DNA of 64,000 nt from Chitinophaga lutea (GCF_003813775.1 NZ_RPDH01000003.1:310001-374000), one strand, 5' to 3'; counted from the stretch's first letter, positions 53,440 through 62,445 are shown. Numbers and translations are program-made. The notes: generated by a model not told the origin, from the letters alone.

Positions 53440-54408
53440 TCAGGAAAGTCCCTGTATTTCAGGTTCTTCGCCGGCTTCGCGCTGCCGTGCAATTTCGCGG
53501 ATGGTGCTGATGCTGGTGTTCAGTTCAAAGCCGATGAGCAGGATGAAGGAGTTGAAATATATCACCAGCATGAGGATGAGCACGGTGCCGATGGAGCCGT
53601 AAATCTGGTTGTACTGGGCGAAATTGGTGACCCAGAAAGAAAAGCCCAACGTCACCACGATCATGGAAATGGTGGCGAAAGTGGAGCCGGCGGAAATGAA
53701 TTTCCATTTCTTTTTGGTGGCGGGCCCGAAGCGGTAGATCACGGAAATGATCGAGAAAAACAGGAGGATGATCAACAGCCACCGCGCGGCGAACAGCCCC
53801 AGTTGCGAGAATGAGTCGCGGATGTTGAGCATTTCGAACACCCATTTCATGATGGTGCCCTGCATGATGATGAGGGCCACGGTGGCCAGCAGCAGCACCA
53901 CGAGGAACACGGTGAGCTTCAGGGCCGTGAGCCTCGTTTGCCACCAGAGGCGCTGGTTGAAGCCGGGCAGTAATTTATCGAACGACCGCAGCATGCCCAT
54001 TACACCGTTGGAAGAATAATAGAAGCTGAGGATAAAGGCGAACGACAGCAGGGTATTGCGGTGGGTGTACAGGAAGTCGTGGATCATTTCCCGGACGATC
54101 TGGTACGTGTTCTCATTGGGCGTAACGGCTTTGGCCAGGTCGTACAGCGTAGGCTCGATATTCTGCAGGGGAATGAACGGCACCAGCGTGAACAGGAAAA
54201 TGAAAAAAGGCGGGATGGCGAGCAGGAAGTTGAAAGAAATAGCCGCGGCCCGTTCCACGAGGCTTTCACGCGCTGTTTCTTTCAGGAAAAAAACGATCAC
54301 ATCATACAGGGGGATTCCTTCAAAACCCGGCAGCACGAGGCTTTTGCTTCTATGCACGAGCCATTGCACGGGTTTTGATTCGAGAACGAGTTTTTCTACA
54401 TCAACCAT
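53440..54408 (-). CDS. YihY/BrkB family inner-membrane protein
   Basis: The protein has 322 residues and about six transmembrane helices, the family layout: ISFNFLLAIPPFFIFLFTLV, LLSFAFILSFYYSSNGVMGM, LTVFLVVLLLATVALIIMQG, WLLIILLFFSIISVIYRFGP, ISMIVVTLGFSFWV and VLILMLVIYFNSFILLIGFE. The conserved ERAAAISFNF and FYYSSNGVMG are present. BrkB/YihY proteins were once called ribonuclease BN; that label is wrong for the family. The role is unknown. It lies 38 bases after mltG on the same strand. Confidence 0.94.
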   Translation of the reverse strand: MVDVEKLVLESKPVQWLVHRSKSLVLPGFEGIPLYDVIVFFLKETARESLVERAAAISFNFLLAIPPFFIFLFTLVPFIPLQNIEPTLYDLAKAVTPNENTYQIVREMIHDFLYTHRNTLLSFAFILSFYYSSNGVMGMLRSFDKLLPGFNQRLWWQTRLTALKLTVFLVVLLLATVALIIMQGTIMKWVFEMLNIRDSFSQLGLFAARWLLIILLFFSIISVIYRFGPATKKKWKFISAGSTFATISMIVVTLGFSFWVTNFAQYNQIYGSIGTVLILMLVIYFNSFILLIGFELNTSISTIREIARQREAGEEPEIQGLS

Positions 54409-54446
54409 CAGGGGATTATTGGACTGCCGTAAAAATACAAAGAATA

Positions 54447-55499
54447 TTACTTCACCCCTCTCGCATTCAGGGCCTTCTGGTATTCCTTTGCATTTTCAAG
54501 GTGTTCCTTGTAGGTAGACGCAAATGCGTGGTACCCGCTGAAATCGGCCCGCGCGCAGAAATAAAGGTACTCGGTATCCGCCGGCGTCAGCACCGCATCG
54601 ATCGATTTGGCGGACGGGGTGCAGATGGGGCCGGGAGGCAGGCCGCTATAACGGTAAGTATTATACGGAGAATCGAATTCGAGATAGCTGCCCCAGATCC
54701 TTTTGAGCGCGAAATTTTTCATGGCGAATTTCACTGTGGGGTCGGCGCCGAGTTTCATGCCCTGGCGCAGGCGGTTGAGATACACGCTGGCGATGGCCGG
54801 CTTTTCGTCATGTTTATTGGTTTCTTCTTCCACGATGGAGGCGAGCACGGTCACCTCGGTGGGGCGGAGCCCCAGTTTGGCGGCTTTCGCCTGGCGCTCG
54901 TCCGTCCAGAAGTTTTCGTAGGCGCTTTCGATTTTATCGAACACCTTGCCGGCATTGGTATTCCAGTAAAACTCGTAGGTGTTGGGCAGGATGGCGCACA
55001 TCACGGTATTGGTATCGAGGCCGAACTGGCGGAGATACACACCATCTTCGAGAATGGCTTTCATGGCGGCGGAATCGGCTTCGAGATTGGTGGACACGAG
55101 CCGGATGAAGTCTTCTTTCAGGCGGAGTTTGTTGATTACCAGTTTCACGGGCGACTGCCGGCCGGAGCGCAGGATCCGCACGATTTCCAGGTTGCCCATG
55201 CCTTTTTTGATCTCATAGCGGCCGGCTTTTACCCTGGCGGGATAGTCGAGGCGGCGTGCCACCACGTTGAAGGTAGACACGGAGCGCACGATGCCCTGTT
55301 CTTCCAGTCCTTTCAGCACATCGTCGTAACTGCTGCCGGTGGGTACGTAGAAGTATTTTTTGTCGCCGAACGATTTGGTGTTGGGGCCCATCAGCAGGTA
55401 GGCGGCCAGTACCATGCCGCCGGCCAGCAAACAGGCCAGAATAACGGCGATGCGGCGAATCCAGGGAGAGTTCGTGTTTTGCGCTTTAGTCCTTTTCAT
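54447..55499 (-). CDS. mltG: Endolytic murein transglycosylase MltG
   Basis: MltG cuts nascent peptidoglycan and is thought to end glycan-strand growth. The protein has 350 residues: a cytoplasmic N-terminus rich in Lys/Arg, one transmembrane helix (AVILACLLAGGMVLAAYLLM), a LysM-like segment (FYVPTGSSYDDVLKGL), and the YceG domain with ASIVEEETNKHDEK, whose first Glu (about 224) aligns with the catalytic one. The LPPGPICTPSAKSIDAVL end is typical. The ATG at 55499 is preferred to 55520. A terminator separates it from secG. Confidence 0.95.
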   Translation of the reverse strand: MKRTKAQNTNSPWIRRIAVILACLLAGGMVLAAYLLMGPNTKSFGDKKYFYVPTGSSYDDVLKGLEEQGIVRSVSTFNVVARRLDYPARVKAGRYEIKKGMGNLEIVRILRSGRQSPVKLVINKLRLKEDFIRLVSTNLEADSAAMKAILEDGVYLRQFGLDTNTVMCAILPNTYEFYWNTNAGKVFDKIESAYENFWTDERQAKAAKLGLRPTEVTVLASIVEEETNKHDEKPAIASVYLNRLRQGMKLGADPTVKFAMKNFALKRIWGSYLEFDSPYNTYRYSGLPPGPICTPSAKSIDAVLTPADTEYLYFCARADFSGYHAFASTYKEHLENAKEYQKALNARGVK

Positions 55500-55521
55500 G
55501 CAAATGCGTAGGTAATTCAAT

Positions 55522-55550
55522 AAAAAACCCCGCTTTTAACGGCGAGGTAT
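55522..55550 (-). terminator. Terminator of secG
   Basis: ACCCCGC pairs with GGCGAGGT-type arm (one mismatch) and the minus strand continues GGGGTTTTTTATT. It lies 30 bases after the secG stop and before mltG. Confidence 0.7.
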
Positions 55551-55579
55551 TTATAAATATTATAATGGAATAATATTAA

Positions 55580-55951
55580 TTAAGGTTTGACAGGCGTTTT
55601 CTGGCTATCTGCCGGGAGTTGCTGTTGTTGCTGCTGCTGGTTCAGCTGGATAGCATTACCTGCGGGAGCGGCCGAACCTGCGGATTGTTCGATAGTGCTG
55701 GCACCTTTCTGGAAGGAGCTGCCGCCTTTGCCGATGAACATGGCAGAGGTGAGGCAAAGCACGGCAATCACAGCCGCGAGGATCCAGGTGCCTTTTTCCA
55801 TGATGTCGTTTGTCTGGCGAACGCCCATTACCTGGTTGCCGAAACCACCGAAAGAACCGGAAAGACCGCCGCCTTTAGGATTTTGCACCAGCACAAAAAA
55901 GCCGAGTAAAACACAGGCTAAAACGATCAATATTCCAAAGAAAATCAACAT
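55580..55951 (-). CDS. secG: Preprotein translocase subunit SecG
   Basis: SecG helps the SecYE channel by supporting SecA cycling. The protein has 123 residues: a first transmembrane helix (FGILIVLACVLLGFFVLV), the conserved QNPKGGGLSGSFGG loop, a second helix (WILAAVIAVLCLTSAMFIG), and a Gln/Pro-rich tail (LNQQQQQQQLPADSQ) longer than in E. coli. It sits 14 bases after the stop of the repeat-bearing protein, as in many Bacteroidota. Confidence 0.94.
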   Translation of the reverse strand: MLIFFGILIVLACVLLGFFVLVQNPKGGGLSGSFGGFGNQVMGVRQTNDIMEKGTWILAAVIAVLCLTSAMFIGKGGSSFQKGASTIEQSAGSAAPAGNAIQLNQQQQQQQLPADSQKTPVKP

Positions 55952-55965
55952 GTTCGTTGTTATTT

Positions 55966-57684
55966 TTATTTATTGTTGTCTGTTAGTAATTGCAGATCTT
56001 TGATCTTCTGCGCAAAATAAGCGTTTTTGTCGGGATTAAGCAAACTTAATTTTTGGTAGACGGCAATCGCTTTCCCGTGCTGGTGCTGGCGTACCCAGAT
56101 CTCTGCGAGGGTTTCGGACACGATGTCGTCGTTCAGTGTAATGGACTCGATGGCCATTTTTTCTACTCTTTCCGATACTTCCGGCTCGTCATCCTCATAG
56201 AGCTTGTTCAGCTGCTGGTGATACCAGTCTTTGGTGGCTTTCCCGGCAAAGCTGTCTTTCAGCTCCCGTAGCCAGTCCGTGAAGCTTCTCATTTCAGCTG
56301 CGGCTTTGTCATTCATCATTTCTGCAGAGTTCGGGTCTTTCAGCTTTTTATAAGCAAAATAATCTTCGGTGTAGAGCGGCTGGAAGGTGAGGGTGGTTTC
56401 CTCCTCAGGCGTGTCCATCGGGTGAATCTTGATGGGGCCTTCTTCGGGCGCCGCTGTTTCGTGGGCGGTACCATTGACGGCTGCGGGTAGTGTAATACCA
56501 GGGCCTTCCTGGGCTGCGGCTTCCACTACAATATCTTCGTCTTCCGGTTCCGCTTCGTATTGGGCAGCCTGTTCGGCTTCGCGTATTTCACTGTAGTCGA
56601 CGGCAATAATGTCGTCGGGGGCGCTTTGCGTACGGGCGGCTTCGAATTCGACCAGTTCCTTTTCGGCTTCGTAGTCAATGGCCACGATTTCGTCCGGCTC
56701 GCTGAGGGTACGGGCGGCTTCAAATTCAGCGGCAGCTTTCTCGGCCTCGTAATCAATCGCCACGATTTCATCCGGCTCGCTGAGGGTACGGGCGGCTTCA
56801 AATTCAGCGGCAGCTTTCTCGGCCTCGTAATCAATCGCCACGATTTCATCCGGCTCGCTGAGTGTACGGGCGGCTTCAAATTCAGCGGCAGCTTTCTCGG
56901 CCTCGTAATCAATCGCCACGATTTCATCCGGCTCGCTAAGGGTGCGGGCGGCTTCAAATTCGGCGGCAGCTTTCTCCGCCTCGTAATCTATCGCAACGAT
57001 TTCGTCGGGCGCCTCAGCGGCAGGTGCTTCCGGTTTCGCAGCTATGGCTGGCTCCGGTTCTTTCGCTGCCGGTTTTTCCTCGTAGAGGAATTCATCATAT
57101 TTTGCGGCAATGGCAATGTCTTCTTCATCCAGCGTAGGTGCAGCAGGTGCTACCGCCTCCACTTTGGCTGCAACCGCAGCGTTGCGGGCATCTTCCGCTG
57201 CCAGCTCCTCTAAAATGGCCGCGTCTTCGGCGGACAACACCGGCTCATCTGCCGTAATATCAGCGTGAACAGCCGCGGAAGGTGCTTCGGCAGCCGGCTC
57301 AGGTGCGGTTTCAATGGGGGGGATGACTGCCTCAATACCGTTTACGGCTTCAGGAACCGCTGCTTCGACCGGTGTCTGGGTTTGTTCGGCAGGTTCAACA
57401 GGAGTTTCAACGGGAATCGCCACCACATTATTTTCCAGGGAACCGGAGAGGAGGGAAGCCGTTACGAACTGGTGCACCTGGTGCGGTGTGCCGCTGTACA
57501 GCTGCGCCTTTTTCAGGGCAGGGGCCGTCAGGTCCTGCTTGTCCGTAAATTCTTTCCGGGCCAGGAACATCCGGGCCGCCGCGAAGTACGGGTACTTTTC
57601 CACCAGCTGTTCCAGGCTTGCCTGGTCCACCTGCCGGAGGTCCGGTTGGTTAAAAATATGGTGAATGATCCTGTTAGCGGTCAT
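55966..57684 (-). CDS. Chitinophagaceae-type TPR-like protein with internal 26-residue repeats
   Basis: The protein has 572 residues and no signal or membrane segment. A conserved N-terminus (IIHHIFNQPDLRQVDQASLE, KYPYFAAARMFLARK) leads to a long acidic, Ala/Glu/Pro-rich middle. That middle holds about five copies of a 26-residue unit, DEIVAIDYEAEKAAAEFEAA plus RTLSEP, at about residues 225-360, with a diverged sixth. The C-terminus (DWYHQQLNKLYEDDEP, LAEIWVRQHQHGKAIAVYQK) ends in a TPR-like helix pair. It lies between lptE and secG. Function is unknown; a scaffold in the envelope-assembly block is plausible. Confidence 0.8.
   Translation of the reverse strand: MTANRIIHHIFNQPDLRQVDQASLEQLVEKYPYFAAARMFLARKEFTDKQDLTAPALKKAQLYSGTPHQVHQFVTASLLSGSLENNVVAIPVETPVEPAEQTQTPVEAAVPEAVNGIEAVIPPIETAPEPAAEAPSAAVHADITADEPVLSAEDAAILEELAAEDARNAAVAAKVEAVAPAAPTLDEEDIAIAAKYDEFLYEEKPAAKEPEPAIAAKPEAPAAEAPDEIVAIDYEAEKAAAEFEAARTLSEPDEIVAIDYEAEKAAAEFEAARTLSEPDEIVAIDYEAEKAAAEFEAARTLSEPDEIVAIDYEAEKAAAEFEAARTLSEPDEIVAIDYEAEKELVEFEAARTQSAPDDIIAVDYSEIREAEQAAQYEAEPEDEDIVVEAAAQEGPGITLPAAVNGTAHETAAPEEGPIKIHPMDTPEEETTLTFQPLYTEDYFAYKKLKDPNSAEMMNDKAAAEMRSFTDWLRELKDSFAGKATKDWYHQQLNKLYEDDEPEVSERVEKMAIESITLNDDIVSETLAEIWVRQHQHGKAIAVYQKLSLLNPDKNAYFAQKIKDLQLLTDNNK
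56607..57010 (-). repeat. Five 78-bp in-frame coding repeats
   Basis: CGATTTC-type starts occur at 56685, 56763, 56841, 56919 and 56997, exactly 78 bases apart; a sixth, diverged unit lies toward 56607. Two neighbouring units differ at one base only. The period is 26 codons, so the reading frame is kept. Confidence 0.95.
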
Positions 57685-57729
57685 GGGTGCTAAAATATGA
57701 AAATAATATATAAATCAAATAGCCCGCTG

Positions 57730-58245
57730 TTACCAGTTGGCGAAGGCCCGGTTAAAGATATCGTCTACCAGGTTGGGCACAATCTCCTCCAGCAGCCTCG
57801 GCTCGGCCTCGCTGATCGTCTGTGAAGCGTTGAAGTCGGCGGAACGGGAGAACGACTGGTTGGTAAACCCTTTCTTGTCGCCGATGCGTTTGATGAAAGT
57901 AATATTCACGGTAATCGTCAAACGGGCGGTGGCGGACTTGTCTACATTGGTCACCGCGGCATTGGAGATGGAATAGCCGGTAATGGTGCCCTTAAACTCG
58001 TAGTCGGCGCCCTGGTCGTTGGTTTGGGTAAGGCGGGTCTGCGCCAGGATCTTGGTACGCAGTTTTTCCGTTACCTGCTGGCTGAGCTGCGGATTATTTT
58101 GCGGCGCCCGGTTTTCGATAAAACGTACGAGCACAGTTTTGGCGGCCGGATCGATACTGGCGCCGCTGGCTGAATATTTTATGGAGCAGGCTGATGAAAA
58201 CAGCCACAGGCTTACACTTGCTAACAGAAATATGTATTTTGACAT
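57730..58245 (-). CDS. lptE: LptE-like LPS assembly lipoprotein
   Basis: LptE plugs the LptD barrel and helps place lipopolysaccharide in the outer leaflet. The protein has 171 residues; the lipobox is LFSSAC (Cys20) after a signal peptide. The mature domain has YSASGASIDPAAKTVLVRFI, then EKLRTKILAQTRLTQTNDQGADYEFKG-type strand pattern, and LLEEIVPNLVDDIFNRAFANW at the end. Bacteroidota LptE is divergent, so the call rests on size, lipobox and the place between the sigma-54 regulator and the secG block, where this gene is found repeatedly. Confidence 0.85.
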   Translation of the reverse strand: MSKYIFLLASVSLWLFSSACSIKYSASGASIDPAAKTVLVRFIENRAPQNNPQLSQQVTEKLRTKILAQTRLTQTNDQGADYEFKGTITGYSISNAAVTNVDKSATARLTITVNITFIKRIGDKKGFTNQSFSRSADFNASQTISEAEPRLLEEIVPNLVDDIFNRAFANW

Positions 58246-58253
58246 AGGGTGCT

Positions 58254-59495
58254 TTACTCGTTGATATTGTATTCCTTCAGTTTCCTGTACAAAGTCCGTT
58301 CCGAAATCCCGAGATCGAGGGCGGCGTCTTTTCTTTTGCCCTTGTGTTTCTTCAGCGCTTTCTCGATCAGTTCTTTCTCCTTGTCGGCTATCGACAGCGT
58401 TTCTTCTACTTCCTCGTGATGGTCGATCTTGTTACTGTCCTGGATGATATACGGCTGCGCGGGCGCCATGATACCGGGCGAGGCGGGCGTTTCGGCGGGC
58501 GCGAAGTTGTGCATCACGCCACCGTCCTGGAACGCAGGCGTATTGGCCATCGACGGGTTTTGCAGGATGTCGAAGAACATTTTTTTCAGTTCGGTCACAT
58601 CCTTTTTCATGTCGAAGAAAAGTTTGTAAAGGATATCGCGCTCGCTGGCAAAATCGCCGTTGCCCCCCTGGGACTGTGCCGGGGCGAGCATGGGCAGCCG
58701 GTTCATCACGGGTTGCTCGGGAAGGAAGCGGCGGAATTCTGTAGCCGTTACATGTTTGTCGGTGGCCAGCACGGAAATCTGTTCCGCAATGTTTTTCAGT
58801 TCCCGCACGTTACCGGGCCAGGTATAGTTCACGAGCATGTCGCGCGCCTCATCGTCGAGCTGGATGGACGTGGTTTTATACCGCTCTGCGAAGTCCACGC
58901 AAAATTTGCGGAACAGCATGGGAATATCTTCTTTCCGGTCGCGGAGGGCCGGCACGCGGATGGGCACGGTGTTGAGCCGGTAGTAAAGGTCTTCCCGGAA
59001 TTTTCCCGACTGGGTATTCTCCAGCAGGTCGCGGTTGGTGGCGGCGATCACGCGCACATCCGTTTTCTGAACTTTGGAAGAGCCTACACGGATGTATTCG
59101 CCGGCTTCGAGCACGCGCAGCAGGCGTGCCTGTGTGCCCAGGGGCATTTCCCCGATCTCGTCAAGGAAAATGGTGCCGCCGTTCACGGTTTCGAAATACC
59201 CCTTCCGGCTGTCTACCGCGCCGGTGAAAGAGCCTTTCTCGTGCCCGAACAGTTCGGAGTCGATGGTGCCTTCCGGGATGGCGCCGCAGTTCACGGCGAT
59301 GAAGGGGTTATGTTTGCGGGCGCTGAGCGCATGAATGATCTGTGAAAATACTTCCTTGCCCACACCGCTTTCGCCGGTGATCAGCACAGTCAGATCTGTG
59401 TTGGACACCTGGGCGGCCACCTGCAGGGCGTAATTCAATGCCTGCGAGTTACCGATTATGCCGAAGCGGTTCTTGATACTTTGAATATTGTCCAT
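58254..59495 (-). CDS. Sigma-54-dependent transcriptional regulator without a receiver domain
   Basis: The protein has 413 residues. The AAA+ domain (about 12-245) shows Walker A GESGVGKE (41-48), the sigma-54 contact loop GSFTGA (88-93, instead of GAFTGA) and Walker B GGTIFLDEIGEM (Asp112, Glu113). A linker rich in Pro/Ala/Gln leads to a Fis-type helix-turn-helix at the end (RKDAALDLGISERTLYRKLK). No sensor domain precedes the AAA+ part, so control must come from its level or from the linker. It starts 8 bases upstream of lptE. Confidence 0.95.
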   Translation of the reverse strand: MDNIQSIKNRFGIIGNSQALNYALQVAAQVSNTDLTVLITGESGVGKEVFSQIIHALSARKHNPFIAVNCGAIPEGTIDSELFGHEKGSFTGAVDSRKGYFETVNGGTIFLDEIGEMPLGTQARLLRVLEAGEYIRVGSSKVQKTDVRVIAATNRDLLENTQSGKFREDLYYRLNTVPIRVPALRDRKEDIPMLFRKFCVDFAERYKTTSIQLDDEARDMLVNYTWPGNVRELKNIAEQISVLATDKHVTATEFRRFLPEQPVMNRLPMLAPAQSQGGNGDFASERDILYKLFFDMKKDVTELKKMFFDILQNPSMANTPAFQDGGVMHNFAPAETPASPGIMAPAQPYIIQDSNKIDHHEEVEETLSIADKEKELIEKALKKHKGKRKDAALDLGISERTLYRKLKEYNINE

Positions 59496-59515
59496 AATTC
59501 CGTCCTTTGGTTTTA

Positions 59516-60934
59516 TTACCGGCCTTCCAAGACCTTACCCAGCAGGGTGCCTGCGGTACAATCTTCTACCTGCACCCACACGTATTCGCCTTTCTGATGA
59601 TTGCCGCGGGGGAAAACCACCACCTTGTTCTGGTCGTTGCGGCCGAACAGGTCGTTTTCCGAGCGTTTGGAAGTGCCTTCAATCAATACTTTAAATGTTT
59701 TGCCCACGTCCTGCTGCATACTTTCGAGGGTATGCCGGCGGTGGAGGGCCACCACTTCGGCCAGCCGCTCTTTTTTCACTGCTTCGGGCACATCGTCCTG
59801 GTACCGGCGGGCTGCCAGCGTACCGGGGCGCTCGGAGTAAGCGAACATATAAGCGAGGTCGTAGTGGGCGTATTCCATGATCTCCAGTGTGTCCTGGTGG
59901 TCTTCGTCGGTTTCGGTGCAGAAACCGGTGATCACATCGGTGGAGAGGCCGCAGCCGGGGAGGATTTCCCTGATGCGGTCGATTTTTTTCATGTACCATT
60001 CGCGGGTGTAGGTGCGGTTCATGAGCTGCAGGATACGGTTGCTGCCGCTTTGTACAGGCAGGTGGATGTAGTTGCAGATGTTCTCATGGCGCGCCATGGC
60101 GAAGAGTACTTCGTCCGTAATGTCTTTCGGGTGCGAGGTGCTGAACCGCACGCGCAGCAGCGGGCTGATGGCAGCCACTTTTTCTAGCAGCATGGCGAAG
60201 GTAACGGTTTCACCGGCCGTTTCGTCCACGAAGTAATAGGAGTCCACGTTCTGGCCGAGAAGGGTCACCTCGCGGTAGCCTCTTTCAAACAGGTCGGTGG
60301 CTTCTTCAAGGATCGACTTCGGGTCGCGGCTGCGCTCGCGGCCACGGGTGAACGGCACTACGCAGAATGCGCACATGTTGTTACAGCCGCGCATGATGGA
60401 TACGAAGGCGGTGACGCCGTTGCTGTTGAGGCGGACAGGACTGATGTCACCATACGTTTCCTCCCGGCTGAGCAATACGTTGATAGCTTTCTGGCCGGTT
60501 TCCGCTTCTTCGATAAGGGCAGGGAGGCTGCGGTAGGCATCGGGGCCGACCACCAGGTCTACCAGCTTTTCTTCTTCGAGGAACTTCGCTTTCAGCCTTT
60601 CTGCCATGCAACCGAGCACGCCCACGAGGAAACCCGGGCGGGCCTTTTTGGTCTTTTTGAACTCCGTGAGGCGCTTACGCACCGTTTGCTCCGCCTTTTC
60701 GCGGATGGAGCAGGTGTTCAGCAGCACCAGGTCTGCTTCTTCGGCATTGCGGGTAGCCCCGAAGCCTTCTTTATTCAGAATGGACGCCACGATCTCACTG
60801 TCGTTGAAATTCATCTGGCAACCATAACTTTCTATATAGAATTTTTTTGAATAGGTATGGGCGTCGCCTTCCAGCGGGGCGATGGCCTCGCCCTGACGGC
60901 TTTCATCGTGTACTTTGTCAACTGTTTCCAACAT
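59516..60934 (-). CDS. miaB: tRNA-2-methylthio-N6-dimethylallyladenosine synthase
   Basis: MiaB is a radical-SAM methylthiotransferase that adds a methylthio group to N6-isopentenyladenosine at position 37 of some tRNAs. The protein has 472 residues from the ATG at 60934; a GTG at 60943 is possible. The N-terminal cluster cysteines are in [23 protein letters not shown] and [10 protein letters not shown]. The radical-SAM CxxxCxxC is in [22 protein letters not shown] domain ends the protein. It starts the minus-strand housekeeping block. Confidence 0.97.
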   Translation of the reverse strand: MLETVDKVHDESRQGEAIAPLEGDAHTYSKKFYIESYGCQMNFNDSEIVASILNKEGFGATRNAEEADLVLLNTCSIREKAEQTVRKRLTEFKKTKKARPGFLVGVLGCMAERLKAKFLEEEKLVDLVVGPDAYRSLPALIEEAETGQKAINVLLSREETYGDISPVRLNSNGVTAFVSIMRGCNNMCAFCVVPFTRGRERSRDPKSILEEATDLFERGYREVTLLGQNVDSYYFVDETAGETVTFAMLLEKVAAISPLLRVRFSTSHPKDITDEVLFAMARHENICNYIHLPVQSGSNRILQLMNRTYTREWYMKKIDRIREILPGCGLSTDVITGFCTETDEDHQDTLEIMEYAHYDLAYMFAYSERPGTLAARRYQDDVPEAVKKERLAEVVALHRRHTLESMQQDVGKTFKVLIEGTSKRSENDLFGRNDQNKVVVFPRGNHQKGEYVWVQVEDCTAGTLLGKVLEGR

Positions 60935-60956
60935 TCCAGGCACAATTTAAGGACTG

Positions 60957-60964
60957 CAAAAATA
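60957..60964 (-). promoter_or_regulatory. Candidate -7 element of the miaB block
   Basis: The minus strand reads TATTTTTG, a TAnnTTTG match, 22 bases before the ATG at 60934. No clear -33 element was found. Confidence 0.45.
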
Positions 60965-61144
60965 CAAAAAAATGCCAGAATGACAGGGGAAATATGGCTT
61001 AACGGAAACTTAACCGCCACGAAACGACGGTGGAGGGGATCAGGATGCATTTTGGCGGAGCACTTTACCGGTCGTCTTGTTCATGAACCTGCCGGTTGTG
61101 CAAAAAAGGAATTTTCTTTAAGTTGTGAAAAATAACCGAATCAG

Positions 61145-61627
61145 ATGCTGAAACTGTATACAACGATCGACGAGCAATTGTACTATTGGGAAACATGGGA
61201 GCAGGATGAAAAAACAGCCATTATCCACTGGGGAATGGTGGGGGATAAAGGAGACTACCGGGAAATAAAATCCCGCATGATCGGCGGGTTCAACAACATC
61301 GTGCAGGCGGAAATAGACCGGCGGCTGGAGGAAGGGTACGCGGAATGGGATGAGGACGAGCAGGTGTCGCTCGAAATCGAATACAAGGTAGACGGTTCCG
61401 GCACGGAAGCGGATCTTGACAAACGACACCGGCTGGAAGAGAAGCTGGACGAAGTGCTGGGGTGGACCGGCCTGGGACATTGCGACGGCGGCAGCACGGG
61501 CAGCGGCACTATGGAAGTGGCCTGCAGAGTGGTGGATTTCAATATCGCCAGGCAGGTGATCGAAGAAAACCTGAAAGACACGGAGTTCGCAGACTATACC
61601 AGAATTTTCAGCCTGCAGGAAGAATAA
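61145..61627 (+). CDS. WGR-like domain protein
   Basis: The protein has 160 residues. The first half is like a WGR domain: YYWETWEQDEKTAIIHWGMV, where WGR proteins have a Trp-Gly-Arg core; here Gly-Met-Val-Gly-Asp follows the Trp, so it is divergent. An acidic middle (EGYAEWDEDEQVSLEIEYK) leads to a second domain with LGWTGLGHCDGGSTGSGTME and ARQVIEENLKDTEFADYTRI. It has no signal peptide. WGR domains bind DNA or poly-ADP-ribose in PARPs; in bacteria the role is uncertain. It is a single gene ahead of a tRNA. Confidence 0.65.
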   Translation: MLKLYTTIDEQLYYWETWEQDEKTAIIHWGMVGDKGDYREIKSRMIGGFNNIVQAEIDRRLEEGYAEWDEDEQVSLEIEYKVDGSGTEADLDKRHRLEEKLDEVLGWTGLGHCDGGSTGSGTMEVACRVVDFNIARQVIEENLKDTEFADYTRIFSLQEE

Positions 61628-61654
61628 TTTTATACTTATTATTCGGACTGTTTG

Positions 61655-61662
61655 TATATTTG
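61655..61662 (+). promoter_or_regulatory. -7 element of the tRNA-Gly gene
   Basis: TATATTTG matches TAnnTTTG and ends 13 bases before the tRNA. The expected start is about 5-8 bases before the mature 5' end. Confidence 0.55.
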
Positions 61663-61675
61663 CCATCCATCAAAA

Positions 61676-61748
61676 GCGGAAATAGCTCATTTGGTAGAGC
61701 ATCAGCTTCCCAAGCTGAGGGTGGCCGGTTCGAGCCCGGTTTTCCGCT
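61676..61748 (+). tRNA. tRNA-Gly (anticodon CCC)
   Basis: The 73-base cloverleaf is complete. The acceptor stem pairs GCGGAAA with TTTCCGC, the D arm is GCTC / GAGC, and the anticodon arm is TCAGC-TTCCCAA-GCTGA, giving anticodon CCC, which reads GGG. The T arm is GCCGG-TTCGAGC-CCGGT. The discriminator is U73, as expected for bacterial tRNA-Gly. The CCA end is not encoded. A terminator follows 8 bases later. Confidence 0.97.
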
Positions 61749-61755
61749 CCGGTTC

Positions 61756-61788
61756 AAAGGTGTGTTTCTAAAGAAACGCACCTTTTTT
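61756..61788 (+). terminator. Terminator after the tRNA gene
   Basis: AAAGGTGTGTTTCT pairs with AGAAACGCACCTTT (one G-U or mismatch) around AA, followed by T residues. Confidence 0.85.
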
Positions 61789-61856
61789 ATGGCCCTCCAC
61801 TTACAAAAAAGGCTCACCATTGATGGTAAGCCTGTCTTGCAAAAAATATTTTACGA

Positions 61857-62366
61857 TTAAGCAGTTTGTCCGAGTTTCTGCATCAGCCAGCTTTCTTTCA
61901 GCGGTATCAGCCAGTGGTTTTCCAGTTCGCTTTTTGTTTGTACGGTGTTGTTCAGGTACAGCGTGTCTTTTGAAATGTATCCTTTCTCCAGTGCATAGCC
62001 TACCTGCGCCATGGGCAGTAACTGCAGTTTCTCCTTCACGAGGAAACCCAGCAGCAGCCGGTCGAACAGGTTGACGCTGTATTGCCGTTCAATGCTTTTG
62101 ATGATGCGCACGGAACTGTCGGTGCTGCAGCCGCTTACCTCTGATTCGGTTTCATCGGCCATCAGCACAATCACCTGGTCGAACAGCAGCCGGCCCCATC
62201 CTTTGACAGGTACGCCGTGGGAGTTCCACTGCATGGCGAACTGGTGCAGCTGTTCTTCGATCTCTTCTGCTTCCCGCTCCCCGAAAGGGCGGTTGCTCTG
62301 ATATATCCACACCCTGGAGGAGGGTGAAAAATCTGCGGGTAATATATGGGTGATATCGGTATTCAT
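61857..62366 (-). CDS. Conserved Bacteroidota protein, often mislabelled as ABC transporter ATPase
   Basis: The protein has 169 residues and resembles a small family that databases often call ABC transporter ATPase. It has no Walker A, Walker B or ABC signature, so that name is not supported. Family stretches are SSRVWIYQSNRPFGEREAEE, FDQVIVLMADETESEVSGCS, DSSVRIIKSIERQYSVNLFD and LIPLKESWLMQKLG. It is cytoplasmic and soluble. It lies 79 bases downstream of the Fe-S gene pair on the same strand, an arrangement I recall from other Bacteroidota, which may suggest a link to that redox system. Confidence 0.8.
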   Translation of the reverse strand: MNTDITHILPADFSPSSRVWIYQSNRPFGEREAEEIEEQLHQFAMQWNSHGVPVKGWGRLLFDQVIVLMADETESEVSGCSTDSSVRIIKSIERQYSVNLFDRLLLGFLVKEKLQLLPMAQVGYALEKGYISKDTLYLNNTVQTKSELENHWLIPLKESWLMQKLGQTA

Positions 62367-62445
62367 ACTGCAAAGTTACAGGAATTCCCAAATACGGTCC
62401 TTGCCGTCTGTCATACTTCAAGAAGAAGTTCACTGGATAAGATGA

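Noticed and set aside
61857..62366. ABC transporter ATPase
   Set aside because: No Walker or signature motifs; the common label is a misannotation.
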